Assembly (NCBI RefSeq): GCF_012641185.1
Contig: NZ_JAAXLK010000011.1
Location: 1 to 64,000 of the forward strand
DNA from: Levilactobacillus tujiorum
GTDB taxonomy: Bacteria > Bacillota > Bacilli > Lactobacillales > Lactobacillaceae
Length of the DNA stretch: 64,000 bases
Direction: 5' to 3'
Every line of letters begins with the position of its first letter. Positions within the stretch are counted from its first letter, which is position 1. The notes below the pieces were generated by a model. That model was not told where the DNA came from. It did not search any database and worked only from the letters and a program-made list of their open reading frames with translations. The translations under genes and the position numbers were made by a program. Positions 44,892 through 54,800 of this stretch are shown in pieces.

Positions 44892-45395
44892 CTATTTTTT
44901 CTTAGTGTCAGCGGCTGGTTTCTTAACATCGGTTGCTTCCTTGTTGGTCTCAGCGGCTTGAAGCTTCTCAATCTGCAAGCCTAACCAATCATGCAAGCTC
45001 TGGTCAGCCGTGGCTGCCTGTTCCACGTAAGTCGTGGCCGGTGCCAACGCATCAATCCGCAGACCAGACACGTTGATATCTGGCGTCTCAATCACCGCGT
45101 AAACGTTCAGTTCACGTTCCTCATCGGTTTCCATGATCTTGCCAACCGTCTTCGTGTCCTGCAACGGCAGGTTGATGACACTTAACTCCAACCGCACGGA
45201 GGCTTCCGTGTCAGTGAGTTTCAATGAGGCTTGGGCCAAGTTATCTTCACCAATCTGATCACGCATGAAGGCCGCCAAGGGTGCCATGGTGCCATCTGGA
45301 TCAGCAAAGAACTTGGCCTGCGTGGTTTCCGCCGTAAAATGTTCTATTTTATCATCCGCTACTGCATCAATAAGTGCCTGTACTTCTCGCTTCAT
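44892..45395 (-). CDS. Soluble protein of unknown function with Lys-rich tail
   Basis: I do not recognise this 167-residue protein. It appears soluble, with alternating strands in the middle (ASVRLELSVINLPL...ELNVYAVIETPDINVSG) and a C-terminal tail of Lys, Ala and Asp (VKKPAADTKKK). ATG at 45395 follows GAGGTG and is 14 bp after the 4-TM membrane-protein gene, so the two form an operon. The layout slightly recalls SecB-like/DUF1149 chaperones, but the match is not convincing. Confidence 0.68.
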   Translation of the reverse strand: MKREVQALIDAVADDKIEHFTAETTQAKFFADPDGTMAPLAAFMRDQIGEDNLAQASLKLTDTEASVRLELSVINLPLQDTKTVGKIMETDEERELNVYAVIETPDINVSGLRIDALAPATTYVEQAATADQSLHDWLGLQIEKLQAAETNKEATDVKKPAADTKKK

Positions 45396-45409
45396 TTACC
45401 CACCTCGTT

Positions 45410-45817
45410 TTAATGCCCGAATCTTTCCCGATCGCGCTTATCACGTTCATATTTGCGGAGCCGCAACGCGAGGACGAGCCAGTATGCATTGGCCACCATG
45501 ACGCCAATACTGCCGACAGACATCAACAGCCGAACGACCAGCGCGGCCCGGTCATAGCTCCACATCGTGATCAGCACACTGATCAGCGACAGCGTGTACA
45601 TCCCGATTACCAGTCCCATCAGATAAAATGACGGCCGCCAATCCAACGCAGCGAGCACAATGGTAATGGCATACAAGCCAACGGCTAAAGCCGAGGACCG
45701 CCAAAATTCACTCATGGACGTAGTCAAACCAACAAACGAGCGCGACATCAGAAAATTAATGACCAGGAAACCAAATAGCGAAATAATGGCCCAGGCAATC
45801 ACGTTACGATCTTTCAT
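45410..45817 (-). CDS. Four-helix membrane protein, unknown function
   Basis: The 135-residue protein has four hydrophobic segments (about 7-27, 42-60, 64-85 and 97-118) and a strongly charged C-terminus (RLRKYERDKRDRERFGH). No family is recognised. It is the first gene of a two-gene unit with the downstream soluble protein. Tight coupling suggests that the two work together, but nothing further can be said. Confidence 0.68.
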   Translation of the reverse strand: MKDRNVIAWAIISLFGFLVINFLMSRSFVGLTTSMSEFWRSSALAVGLYAITIVLAALDWRPSFYLMGLVIGMYTLSLISVLITMWSYDRAALVVRLLMSVGSIGVMVANAYWLVLALRLRKYERDKRDRERFGH

Positions 45818-45851
45818 TTAAAATTAAACTCCTCAATTTTTCCTAAGTAAT

Positions 45852-45882
45852 TAAAAACGCGGTCTCAAATCGACCACGCTTT
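45852..45882 (-). terminator. Terminator after lplA
   Basis: On the minus strand AAGCGTGGTC and GACCGCGTT pair with G-U, followed by T5. Confidence 0.8.
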
Positions 45883-45954
45883 CGTCAATTTCATTTTCTA
45901 TTCTAACGTATCTAGTCTATAAAATCAGCAAATCCCAGAATTCTTAGCCGAGAT

Positions 45955-46968
45955 TTAATCGACTAGCAGGTTTAAAACATCCTGCGTATCAATCCCGTTG
46001 AAGTATAGCTGGGTGTTGACGCTATTCAATACAGCTCCGACGTGCTCCCGGTCATAACGCACGCCCTTCAACTTTTCTGCCAATTCGGTTGCGTCGCTAG
46101 GACCGAAGAAATCTCCATAGAATTTGATATTTTCGATCTTCCCGCCGTCAACCAACAAACGCGCATCAATGGTCCCCGCGGTAAAGTGTTGCCGCTTCTT
46201 GACCGTGAATTCAGGAGAGTTTCCGTAAACCCAGTCCCAGTTGGCGTAGTACTCATTGAAGATCTGGTCGATAGCCGCCTTTTCATCATCGGCAATCTTA
46301 ACTTCCTTGTCCGCAATCGCATCCAAACTGTCCACGTGGAACAATTCCTTCAACAAGGTGTCTCTAAATTCCGGCACCGTTAAGTTTTGATATTCCGGTG
46401 CTAAGTAAGGTTTCAGGTTCGTGACCCGTGAACGAACGGACTTAATGCCCTTAGACTTCATCTTGTCTTCTGGAACGTTCAAGGCATGGGCAATCACGTC
46501 TTGATCCACGTCAAGCATCAACGTCCCGTGTGAGAACGTCTTGCCACTGTGAGAATACATCGCGTTACCGGAGAACTTCTTGCCGTCGACTAAGATGTCA
46601 TTTCGGCCAGAAACTTCGACGGTTTTTGCCCCCATCGCGTGCAAAGCATCCACCACGGGCTGAACGAATGATTTGAAATCGCCAAACTCTTCGCTGTCGC
46701 TATCAACCACGAAGCTAAAGCAAAGGTTGCCGAGATCTTGATAGACCGCACCGCCACCCGATAACCGGCGGGTGACCGTAATGTCATTTTCTTCCACATA
46801 TTTCTGGTCGATTTCTTCCAACGTATTCTGGTTACGACCAACGATAATGCAAGGTCCTTCATAGTAGAACAGAACCAATGGCTCATCGAATTGCTTGTTG
46901 TTCATTAAGTACTGTTCGGTTGCTAAGTTGTGACGAATATCATGTGACTTCATGGCATACCAATACAT
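45955..46968 (-). CDS. lplA: Lipoate-protein ligase A
   Basis: LplA attaches lipoate to E2 or H-protein domains using ATP. The 337-residue protein has the catalytic domain with RRLSGGGAVYQDLGNLCFSF and GRNDILVDGKKFSGNA, and the C-terminal accessory domain, as in full-length ligases. ATG at 46968 follows AAAGGGG. It may serve the pyruvate dehydrogenase complex, whose genes are not in the window. It is monocistronic. Confidence 0.94.
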   Translation of the reverse strand: MYWYAMKSHDIRHNLATEQYLMNNKQFDEPLVLFYYEGPCIIVGRNQNTLEEIDQKYVEENDITVTRRLSGGGAVYQDLGNLCFSFVVDSDSEEFGDFKSFVQPVVDALHAMGAKTVEVSGRNDILVDGKKFSGNAMYSHSGKTFSHGTLMLDVDQDVIAHALNVPEDKMKSKGIKSVRSRVTNLKPYLAPEYQNLTVPEFRDTLLKELFHVDSLDAIADKEVKIADDEKAAIDQIFNEYYANWDWVYGNSPEFTVKKRQHFTAGTIDARLLVDGGKIENIKFYGDFFGPSDATELAEKLKGVRYDREHVGAVLNSVNTQLYFNGIDTQDVLNLLVD

Positions 46969-47126
46969 AGCTCAAAAACCCCTTTCGAATTAACCAATCG
47001 CCGGTTAACGACTCCGGCTAAGATAAATCATAGCACGCATTGGAACCGATTACAATTTAGCGTCCATATAATGGAAAAGTCCGTGTAAATTTCCCGTTTT
47101 TTCGCCCAAAATAAAAATTTAACAAT

Positions 47127-47240
47127 AAAAAAGGTCCCCGCACTCGGCGAGAACCCAGCCCCCGTCAAAGTTCACCTCTGGCGGTCACGACTGTTATTAA
47201 TGGTGGCCTTAGTCACCATTCGATTTTATACCCTTATTAT
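47127..47240 (-). terminator. Hairpin region and terminator downstream of the Rrf2 gene
   Basis: On the minus strand two hairpins follow the Rrf2 stop: AATGGTG/CCACCATT near 47200-47222, then a terminator GGTTCTCGC/GCGGGGACC followed by T6 (47127-47156). The stretch between them may form further structure. The 313-bp gap 46969-47281 has nothing else apparent. Confidence 0.6.
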
Positions 47241-47281
47241 AACGCCGCTAACTAAAGTTTAGTAGCATTTTGCTCACTAAG

Positions 47282-47743
47282 TTAATCATTAAGTAGCCGA
47301 CGGAAATAACCGTGCGCATGCAGGTCCTGCTTCAAGTCCGTCATCGTAAATTGATGATAGAACTTCCGGTAGTCTTCATCCGCTAACGTAAATAAATCCG
47401 TCAAGGTTTGTGAAATGTTAGCGGAGATATCCGTCGCATCCGTATTCTTCGTTCCCTTAGAGTCACCGGTGATGAAGCGCGCATAGCTAATGGTCGGCGG
47501 AATCGTCAGGTCATAAAGTTCGCCCACGTTGATTTCGTCCAGGCTCCGAATCAACTGATACCCCCCATTTTTCCCAACGGATCCCTCAATATAACCTTGT
47601 TTGTGCAACACTGAGAGAATGTTGCGGATCATCACCGCATTCAATTGTAGTGACGTCGCCAATTCGCGACTTGCAATCTTCCGGGGACGATTCTCGTCCA
47701 GGTACAGCAAGCTGTGAACAGCAACGGAAAAGTCTAATCTCAT
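47282..47743 (-). CDS. Rrf2-family transcriptional regulator
   Basis: The 153-residue protein has the Rrf2 winged helix (ASRELATSLQLNAVMIRNILSVLHKQGYIEGSVGKNGGYQL). The C-terminal region has no cysteines, so it does not bind an Fe-S cluster as IscR or NsrR do. Members without cysteines sense other signals. It is divergent from oppDFBCA, so it might regulate that operon, but this is inferred from position only. Confidence 0.86.
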   Translation of the reverse strand: MRLDFSVAVHSLLYLDENRPRKIASRELATSLQLNAVMIRNILSVLHKQGYIEGSVGKNGGYQLIRSLDEINVGELYDLTIPPTISYARFITGDSKGTKNTDATDISANISQTLTDLFTLADEDYRKFYHQFTMTDLKQDLHAHGYFRRLLND

Positions 47744-48056
47744 CGTCTAGCCATCGCTTTCAAAAAGTCTGTAATCAATACTGGTATCATACCACAAATT
47801 CGCACAAAACAGGCGATTCTAATGGAATACCTTAGATTCTTCTCATTCAGAATATACATGCATAACTTTCCAGATTTTCGTATACATTAGCACCATTAAC
47901 TATTGGTTTAGCAAGCAAATTGACCAACTTAATGCTTTCAAGTTAAAAATTTTATCATTTTATTCAATTTCTGCGAAGATTGATGTATCAAAGTTTATGA
48001 GGATTTTATGAAGAACTTATGACTAATTTTGAGAAATCAGGGGTTGTAAATGAGAA

Positions 48057-48076
48057 TTTGATTAACTATAATCAAA
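48057..48076. promoter_or_regulatory. Inverted repeat upstream of the opp operon
   Basis: TTTGATTA-acta-TAATCAAA is a perfect 8-bp inverted repeat 100 bp before oppD. The A+T-rich gap 47744-48175 also has a 13-bp direct repeat GCAAGCAAATTGA at 47912-47924 and 48091-48103. These are candidate operator or promoter-associated sites, perhaps for the divergent Rrf2 regulator. No confident -35/-10 pair could be chosen. Confidence 0.4.
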
Positions 48077-48175
48077 AACAATTATTATCCGCAAGCAAAT
48101 TGAATACGTACATACGTTTATTCATCAGCTTTAGCGCCAAATGAGAAGTAGATTAGAACATTGGGAGGGATTTCC

Positions 48176-49189
48176 GTGGAAACCGCATCAAACTTTCTAA
48201 ATATCAAGGACGTCAGCACGGCTTTTAAGATTGACGGCCAGTATTATGACGCCATCTCCCACATTAACCTCCAGGTCCAACACGACGAAATTCTCGCCAT
48301 CGTTGGTGAATCAGGTTGTGGTAAAAGTACGCTGGCCACTACCATTATGGGTTTACATGATCCGGCAGAGACCAAGATTTCTGGCGAAGTTGATTTTGAA
48401 GGGACCGACCTTCTGAAGTTAGACGAATCGGGATACAATCAATTCCGCGGCGCCAAGATCGGCATGATCTTCCAAGATCCGCTGTCGGCGCTCAACCCCT
48501 TGAAACGCATCGAGGATCAGATCAGCGAAGTGATGGATTATCACACTGATTTGTCCGCGGAAGATAAACATAAACGCGTCATCGAATTACTTAATCAGGT
48601 AGGGATCGTTAATCCCCAACGGACCGCCAAGCAATTTCCACATGAATTATCCGGTGGGATGCGTCAACGGGTCATTATCGCGATTGCCATTGCCTGCAAG
48701 CCAGACCTTATCATTGCGGATGAACCGACCACGGCCCTTGATGTGACCATTCAAGCACAGATCCTAGATGTGCTGCGCGACATCCAAAAAGAAAACCACG
48801 CCGGTATCATTCTGATCACGCATGACCTGGGCGTCGTTGCTGAGACTGCCGATGAGGTCGCCGTCATGTACGCCGGGCAAATCGTAGAACAGGGTTCCGT
48901 CGAACAGGTCTTCAACACGCCTGAACATCCCTACACCCGGTCGCTACTGCGTTCCATGCCCCAGCGGGATAACGAAAATGATGATCTTTACGTCATTCAA
49001 GGTAACGTGCCTTCCTTACAAAAGATGCCCGCTACCGGCGATCGTTTTGCACCTAGAATCCCCTGGGTGCCCGCCGAAGAACACGAGGAACACCCCACGA
49101 TGCATGAAGTGGCACCGGGACACGAGGTCCGCTGCACTTGTTACAAACATTTCCAATTTCCAGATGAACAAGGGAGCGTGACGGCATGA
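48176..49189 (+). CDS. oppD: Oligopeptide ABC transporter ATP-binding protein OppD
   Basis: OppD is one of two ATPases driving oligopeptide import. The protein of about 337 residues has Walker A GESGCGKST, signature LSGGMRQRV, Walker B LIIADEPTTALD and the C-terminal oligopeptide-transporter extension. GTG at 48176 is 5 bp after GGGAGGGA. The stop overlaps the ATG of oppF (ATGA). It is the first gene of oppDFBCA. Confidence 0.95.
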   Translation: METASNFLNIKDVSTAFKIDGQYYDAISHINLQVQHDEILAIVGESGCGKSTLATTIMGLHDPAETKISGEVDFEGTDLLKLDESGYNQFRGAKIGMIFQDPLSALNPLKRIEDQISEVMDYHTDLSAEDKHKRVIELLNQVGIVNPQRTAKQFPHELSGGMRQRVIIAIAIACKPDLIIADEPTTALDVTIQAQILDVLRDIQKENHAGIILITHDLGVVAETADEVAVMYAGQIVEQGSVEQVFNTPEHPYTRSLLRSMPQRDNENDDLYVIQGNVPSLQKMPATGDRFAPRIPWVPAEEHEEHPTMHEVAPGHEVRCTCYKHFQFPDEQGSVTA

Positions 49190-50160
49190 GCTTAATTGAA
49201 ATCAAGGATCTAAAGGTCCACTATCCCATCCGCTCCGGCTTCTGGAATCGGGTAACTGACTCCGTTCGGGCCGTGGATGGTGTGAGCTTCAACATTGAAG
49301 CCGGCGAAACTTATGGCCTAGTCGGTGAATCCGGTTCTGGCAAATCCACGACCGGTAAATCCGTAGTTGGCTTGGAAAAGGTCACCAGTGGTTCCATTAT
49401 GTACAAAGGTCTCGACATTACCAAAGCGGAGAATCGTCGCAAGTTGGACTACAACCACGACGTTCAGATGATCTTTCAGGATTCCTTGTCCAGCCTGAAT
49501 CCTCGGAAACGGATTGAAGACATCATCGCTGAACCACTACGCAACTTCGAGCATCTAAACAAAGACGATGAAAAGCTCCGTGTGCTGCAGCTATTAAACA
49601 TTGTGGGGTTAGATGCCGATGCCCTATACAAATACCCACACCAATTCTCCGGTGGTCAACGGCAACGAATCGGCGTTGCCCGGGCCGTTGCCACTAATCC
49701 CAAGCTGATCATCGCCGACGAACCGGTCTCTGCGTTGGACCTTTCCGTTCAAGCGCAGGTGTTGAACTTCATGAAGAAAATTCAGCGTGAATTCGGGATT
49801 TCTTACTTATTCATCTCCCACGACTTGGGGGTTGTTCGGCACATGTGCAATAACATTGCCATTATGAACCGCGGTCGGTTGGTCGAGATTGGGACGCGCG
49901 ATGACATTTACAATCATCCCCTGCACATCTACACCAAACGATTATTAGCTGCCATTCCCGAGACGGACGTCAACGCGCGTGAAGCTCATCGGGCCTCACG
50001 TCTGGCCGTTGAAGCCGTTTATCGTGAGCAACAAAGTAAGTACTACGACGAGCACGGCGAGGCCTATCCTCTGGTTCAGGTCACCCCTACTCACGCGGTT
50101 GCCTTACCACAAAATGTTGCGCAACAACTCGCTCGTCAGGAAGGAGAGGTGCAGGCCTAA
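49186..50160 (+). CDS. oppF: Oligopeptide ABC transporter ATP-binding protein OppF
   Basis: This is the second ATPase of the Opp importer, 324 residues. It has Walker A GESGSGKST, signature FSGGQRQRI, and Walker B LIIADEPVSALD. The C-terminus carries the family extension. It overlaps oppD by four bases and oppB by one, showing translational coupling. OppF forms the ATPase dimer with OppD. Confidence 0.95.
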   Translation: MSLIEIKDLKVHYPIRSGFWNRVTDSVRAVDGVSFNIEAGETYGLVGESGSGKSTTGKSVVGLEKVTSGSIMYKGLDITKAENRRKLDYNHDVQMIFQDSLSSLNPRKRIEDIIAEPLRNFEHLNKDDEKLRVLQLLNIVGLDADALYKYPHQFSGGQRQRIGVARAVATNPKLIIADEPVSALDLSVQAQVLNFMKKIQREFGISYLFISHDLGVVRHMCNNIAIMNRGRLVEIGTRDDIYNHPLHIYTKRLLAAIPETDVNAREAHRASRLAVEAVYREQQSKYYDEHGEAYPLVQVTPTHAVALPQNVAQQLARQEGEVQA

Positions 50161-51119
50161 TGTGGAAAACGATTTTACGCCGTTTCTTAATCATGATTCC
50201 CGAGGTTATTATTCTTAGTATCCTGGTCTTCCTCCTGGCAAAAGCGATGCCTGGTGATCCCTTTACCGGCTCCATCAACCCTAAGGCGGACCCCGCTCAA
50301 ATCCATCATTTAATGAAGATCAACGGTCTGTACGACCCCTGGTACCAACAGTACTGGAACTGGGTCGTTCACCTGTTCCACGGCAATCTGGGGAACAGTT
50401 ATCAATACCAAGAACCCGTCACCCGCTTAATCGGTAGCCGGGCAGCCAACACGTTATGGTTAGCACTATTCACCATGATCTTGACCTACGTCTTCGCCTT
50501 ACCAATGGGCGTTTACGCTGGCCGCCATGAAGGCAAGCTCCCCGATACGGTCATCCGGGTCTACACCTACGTGACCTACTGCATCCCCTTCTTCGTGATC
50601 TTAGTCATCGGGATCTGGATCTTCGGTTATGTTCTGGGGTGGTTCCCAACTACCGGATCAATTTCGTCGGATGCCACCGGCTGGCTACACACCCTCGGGT
50701 CGCGATTCTACCATATCCTATTGCCGGGCCTGCTCGGGGCGTTATTCGGTACCGTCAACATCGTTCAATACTTGCGGTCCGAAGTGATCGACTCCAAGCA
50801 TTCCGATTACGTCAGAACTGCGCGGTCTAAAGGGGTGCCTAGTAAGGACATCTACCGGCATCACATCTTCCGGAACTCCTTACTCCCCATCGCTGCTTTC
50901 GCCGGTTATTCCATCACGGGCCTGTTGAACGGGTCAATCTTTACTGAAACGGTCTTCTCTTATCCCGGGATGGGTTTACTCTTCGTGAACTCCATCAGTT
51001 ATCGAGACTACACCGTCATCACCGCTTTAGTCTTGATTTATGGGATCTTAAACTTAATCGGAACATTATTATCAGATATTATTCTCAGCATTGTCGATCC
51101 CCGTATTCGGATCCAGTAA
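50160..51119 (+). CDS. oppB: Oligopeptide ABC transporter permease OppB
   Basis: This 319-residue inner permease has six membrane helices and the binding-protein-dependent transport EAA-type loop (VRTARSKGVPSKDIYRHHIFRNS) that docks with the ATPases. The GDPF motif after helix 1 (AKAMPGDPFTG) is typical for OppB/DppB. It overlaps oppF by one base and is followed by GGAGG and oppC. Confidence 0.95.
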   Translation: MWKTILRRFLIMIPEVIILSILVFLLAKAMPGDPFTGSINPKADPAQIHHLMKINGLYDPWYQQYWNWVVHLFHGNLGNSYQYQEPVTRLIGSRAANTLWLALFTMILTYVFALPMGVYAGRHEGKLPDTVIRVYTYVTYCIPFFVILVIGIWIFGYVLGWFPTTGSISSDATGWLHTLGSRFYHILLPGLLGALFGTVNIVQYLRSEVIDSKHSDYVRTARSKGVPSKDIYRHHIFRNSLLPIAAFAGYSITGLLNGSIFTETVFSYPGMGLLFVNSISYRDYTVITALVLIYGILNLIGTLLSDIILSIVDPRIRIQ

Positions 51120-51135
51120 AGGAGGCTAAACAGAA

Positions 51136-52086
51136 ATGGCAGAAAACTTCGAGCGACATTCCGATATTTCCGCGGCTGATTTAGCCCGGCTGACCCAGGA
51201 AGCACAGGCAGAAGCCACGCCTTCCACGGCTAAGATTATCTGGAGTGAATTTAAGGCGGACAAACCCGCCATGGCAGCACTCATTATCATTGTGGGCTTC
51301 ATTCTCTTCGTCATGATCGGTGCCCTATTCATTAACACGCCTAAGATGATGGAAACTAACATCATGGGGTACTTCAATCAACCGTTTACCGCAGATTACT
51401 GGCTGGGTGCTGACTCTGCCGGCCGTTCCGTGGCTAAACAGCTGATTGTCGGTTCACGGAACTCCATTGGTATTGCCATTGGGTTGACGGTCATTTCATC
51501 AACTTTCGGGATTTGTTGGGGGTTGATTTCTGGCTACTTCAACGGTTACATCGACTGGGGCATGCAACGGATCTACGACTTCATGATGATGTTACCCATG
51601 ACCATGATGATCATTGTGCTGGTCACCATCATCCCGCATTACAACTCCGTCACCTTGACGTTCATCTTCTCCATCTTTTACTGGGAAGGAACGTCGCGGT
51701 TAATCCGGTCACGAACACTCGCCGAATCGGAGAAGGATTACGTTGCGGCTTCTAAAGCCTCTGGCACTAGCCATTGGAAGATTATCTTTAGAGAAATCAT
51801 GCCCAACATTTCATCGTTAATCATTGTCGACTGTACCCTGTCCTTCGCCGAAAACATTGGGGTTGAAACGGGGCTATCCTACCTGGGGTTCGGCTTACCC
51901 AGCCAGACGCCCTCTCTAGGGACCATGATCGCCAACGCCAATGATCCTAACAACATCACCCAGTATTGGTGGACGTGGTTACCAGCCGCATTAGAAATCA
52001 TTATTCTTTGTCTCTCAATCAGCTACGTCGGACAAGTCCTTCGTCGCGCTGCGGATGCGTCGCAACGACAAGGCGCCCTCGATTAG
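51136..52086 (+). CDS. oppC: Oligopeptide ABC transporter permease OppC
   Basis: This second permease, 316 residues, has an N-terminal cytoplasmic tail, six helices, and the coupling loop (AESEKDYVAASKASGTSHWKIIFREIMP). The OppC N-terminal segment is seen before helix 1. GLGADSAGRS is represented by WLGADSAGRS. ATG follows AAAGGAGG of the oppB-oppC junction. It pairs with OppB to form the channel. Confidence 0.95.
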   Translation: MAENFERHSDISAADLARLTQEAQAEATPSTAKIIWSEFKADKPAMAALIIIVGFILFVMIGALFINTPKMMETNIMGYFNQPFTADYWLGADSAGRSVAKQLIVGSRNSIGIAIGLTVISSTFGICWGLISGYFNGYIDWGMQRIYDFMMMLPMTMMIIVLVTIIPHYNSVTLTFIFSIFYWEGTSRLIRSRTLAESEKDYVAASKASGTSHWKIIFREIMPNISSLIIVDCTLSFAENIGVETGLSYLGFGLPSQTPSLGTMIANANDPNNITQYWWTWLPAALEIIILCLSISYVGQVLRRAADASQRQGALD

Positions 52087-52230
52087 CGTTTACCATTCAT
52101 TTAAGGAGATGGTGGCCACTCAAAGTCGTACCCATTTAGTCTCGTTCAACCCAGCGTCATGACGAGTAATCCTGAGGAGAATTACCCGCCCGTCTTATAG
52201 AGGATTTTAAAATCAAGGGGGAAACATAGT

Positions 52231-54057
52231 ATGGATAAGAAAAAGCTCGCCTTGTCCGCCATGGCGGTTCTCGCAACCGTCAGTCTCGCGGCTTGTTCCA
52301 GCAAAAGTTCATCCAGCTCCAAGAGCGGAACCAGTGGTGCTTCCGTTCAATTAAAAGCGGCTTATCACAACACGAAGTCTACCGATAAGACCGCAACGAA
52401 GAACAGTACATTAAAGCTTGCTGAACCAAACGACTCGCCGTTCCAAGGGATTGCTGATCCAGTTCTCTCAACAAACGCTGAAGATACTGATGTCTTCTCA
52501 CCAGGCGCTGACCAACCGGGTAACACTAACGGTTTGTTCCACACCGACAAGAACTTCAAGATCATCAAGGGTGGTTTAGCTAACCAAACGATCAACCGGA
52601 AGGCTAAGACCGTGACGATCACCTTACGGAAGAATGCCAAGTGGTCCAACGGTGATCCCGTTACCGCTAAGGATATCGAATACCCTTACGAAGTAATTGC
52701 CAACAAGAAGACGACTTCGCAACAATACTCCGCTGACTTTAATAATATCAAAGGGATGGCTGCCTACCACACAGGAAGCGCTAAGACAATCTCCGGAATC
52801 ACCTTCCCCGACGGACAAAAGGGCCGGACTGCCGTGATTCACTTGAGCAAGGCCACCCCCGCCATGCAGTACCTGGGGAACTCCTTCATCTGGGGATCCG
52901 TTGAACCTTACGAGTACATCAAGAACGTGCCTATCGCTAAGTTGGCTTCATCCAAGCAAGTACGGAAGAATCCGCTCTTCACCGGTCCTTACAAGCTGGA
53001 TAAGATTGTCGAAGGTGAGTCCACAACTTGGTCTCCTAATAAGTACTACTATGGCAAGACACCTCAGATCAAGCACATCACGATCAACGTGGTTTCCTCC
53101 AACAACATCGACAAGGCTATCCAGTCTAACAAGTACGACTTCACTATTCCAAACAGTGTGCTGCACGGGACTGATTACAAACAGTTGAAGAACGTTAAGA
53201 ACTATCAGATCGTCGGTCAACCCGCTCTGGCTTATGACTACTTTGGCTTTAATGTTGGGCACTACGACACCAAGACACAAAAGAACGTCATGGATAAGAA
53301 CAGTAAGATGGCCAACAAGAGCTTACGTCAAGCTATGATGTATGCTTTGAACTTGGATGCTGTCAGCAAGAAGTTCGGTAATGGTGTCACTTGGCGAGCC
53401 AACACTTTGATTCCACCAATCTTTAGCAAGTACTGGGATTCATCCGCCAAGGGCTACCCACTGAACATCAAGAAGGCCAACAAGTTACTGACTGACGCTG
53501 GCTACAAGAAGCGTGACGGTAGTAAGTGGCGTTCTGATCCTAATGGCAAGAAGTTAACCATCTACTTCGGTGCCATGACTGGGACTTCCGCACAAGCTGC
53601 CGAATACCAAGACTACCTGCAACAATGGCACAAGGTTGGCTTGAACGTGAAGTTGGCTACGGGGAAGACCATGGAAATGAACAGTTTCTACTCCACCCTG
53701 CAAGCGCCTAAGCAAAGCAAGATCGATGTTTATGCCGCTGCCTGGGGGCTGTCATCAGAACCTACGCCTACACAAATCTATGGTGAAGATGCTACCTACA
53801 ACATGGGTCACTTCGTCTCCAAGAAGAATACCGAATTGATGAACAACATGAACAACAACAAGGCCTGGAACGAAAAGTACCGGATCAAGGCCTTCAAGGA
53901 ATGGCAAGATTACATGAACGACCAAGCGGCCGTTGCTCCAGATACATTCAGCTACAACTGGGGTCCCGTTAACAAGCGGGTTAAGGGCTTCGATATGAGC
54001 TCTGCCAACTGGGACTTCTGGACGAACCTGACGTTAACTTCTTCTAGTATGAAGTAA
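52231..54057 (+). CDS. oppA: Oligopeptide-binding lipoprotein OppA
   Basis: OppA is the extracellular, membrane-tethered receptor for peptides. The 608-residue protein has a lipobox LAAC with C22 and a Ser/Lys-rich linker, then the SBP family 5 fold. It is larger than E. coli OppA, as is common in lactic acid bacteria. ATG follows AAGGGGG. A 144-bp gap from oppC may contain a processing or partial-termination site that raises OppA level. A terminator follows. Confidence 0.94.
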   Translation: MDKKKLALSAMAVLATVSLAACSSKSSSSSKSGTSGASVQLKAAYHNTKSTDKTATKNSTLKLAEPNDSPFQGIADPVLSTNAEDTDVFSPGADQPGNTNGLFHTDKNFKIIKGGLANQTINRKAKTVTITLRKNAKWSNGDPVTAKDIEYPYEVIANKKTTSQQYSADFNNIKGMAAYHTGSAKTISGITFPDGQKGRTAVIHLSKATPAMQYLGNSFIWGSVEPYEYIKNVPIAKLASSKQVRKNPLFTGPYKLDKIVEGESTTWSPNKYYYGKTPQIKHITINVVSSNNIDKAIQSNKYDFTIPNSVLHGTDYKQLKNVKNYQIVGQPALAYDYFGFNVGHYDTKTQKNVMDKNSKMANKSLRQAMMYALNLDAVSKKFGNGVTWRANTLIPPIFSKYWDSSAKGYPLNIKKANKLLTDAGYKKRDGSKWRSDPNGKKLTIYFGAMTGTSAQAAEYQDYLQQWHKVGLNVKLATGKTMEMNSFYSTLQAPKQSKIDVYAAAWGLSSEPTPTQIYGEDATYNMGHFVSKKNTELMNNMNNNKAWNEKYRIKAFKEWQDYMNDQAAVAPDTFSYNWGPVNKRVKGFDMSSANWDFWTNLTLTSSSMK

Positions 54058-54081
54058 GCTTTACCACAGCTCGTCACACAT

Positions 54082-54115
54082 GAACCGTCACATCACTACG
54101 ATGCGGCGGTTTTTT
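54082..54115. terminator. Terminator shared by oppA and the convergent membrane-protein gene
   Basis: AACCG-C and G-CGGTT with inner pairs form a hairpin followed by T6 on the plus strand. It overlaps the last codons of the minus-strand gene. Confidence 0.75.
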
Positions 54116-54800
54116 GTTGCACATTTTTTCGGTGGCTCATCCGATCTACGTAGCTGACAATTACTCCAAAGGCGCCGCCTACGATCAGTGGAATCAGCAG
54201 CGGCGCTACCGCAGTGACGACGGCAGCCACCCTCGTCAGTTGGGTTGGAAATACGACGGACAGGCCGACAATCCCCGGCAGTAACGGTACGAGGCTCAGG
54301 GGACACCACTGCGCCCAACGCGGATGACTTTCTCCCAAGCCCAATTGCACGAGCCCGATCGTTACCAGCCAGAAAATCAAGCCCCCGCCAGCGCCAAGAA
54401 AGTCGCCCGTTAATGACGCGTCTAAGTTCGTATAGACGGTCTTCGCGGTGGGCATGGGCAGTGGGGCAATTAACTTGAGTCCTTGCAGAATGACCATACT
54501 GTACAAAATATGCCAGCCACTAACCACCAATACATTTTGCCAAGCGCGCACCGCACCCGTACCCCGCGCGGCTAACGCTTTAATCAGGGGCCACAACACG
54601 ACACCCGGCAGTAAAATTAACAGAACGCCGACCAGCGACAAGTTACTAAGCTGAAAATCACCTAACAGATACTGGTGGAAAGCCACCGCCTTCTTCAGTC
54701 CCTGCATCCGCAAGATGCCCAACCCAGTCATCGCGGCCAACAGCAAGCCGACCAACCAGCCGTACCGCCATTTCGATACCATCGTCTTCAAATCACTCAA
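54096..54800 (-). CDS. Multi-pass membrane protein, unknown function
   Basis: The protein of about 234 residues has some seven hydrophobic helices. I do not recognise the family. A TTG at 54800 is 8 bp after GGGAGGAG and is preferred. The longer ATG reading (to 54833) would include that site. It is convergent with oppA and divergent from the CDF gene. No motif suggests a reaction. Confidence 0.65.
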   Translation of the reverse strand: MSDLKTMVSKWRYGWLVGLLLAAMTGLGILRMQGLKKAVAFHQYLLGDFQLSNLSLVGVLLILLPGVVLWPLIKALAARGTGAVRAWQNVLVVSGWHILYSMVILQGLKLIAPLPMPTAKTVYTNLDASLTGDFLGAGGGLIFWLVTIGLVQLGLGESHPRWAQWCPLSLVPLLPGIVGLSVVFPTQLTRVAAVVTAVAPLLIPLIVGGAFGVIVSYVDRMSHRKNVQQKTAAS

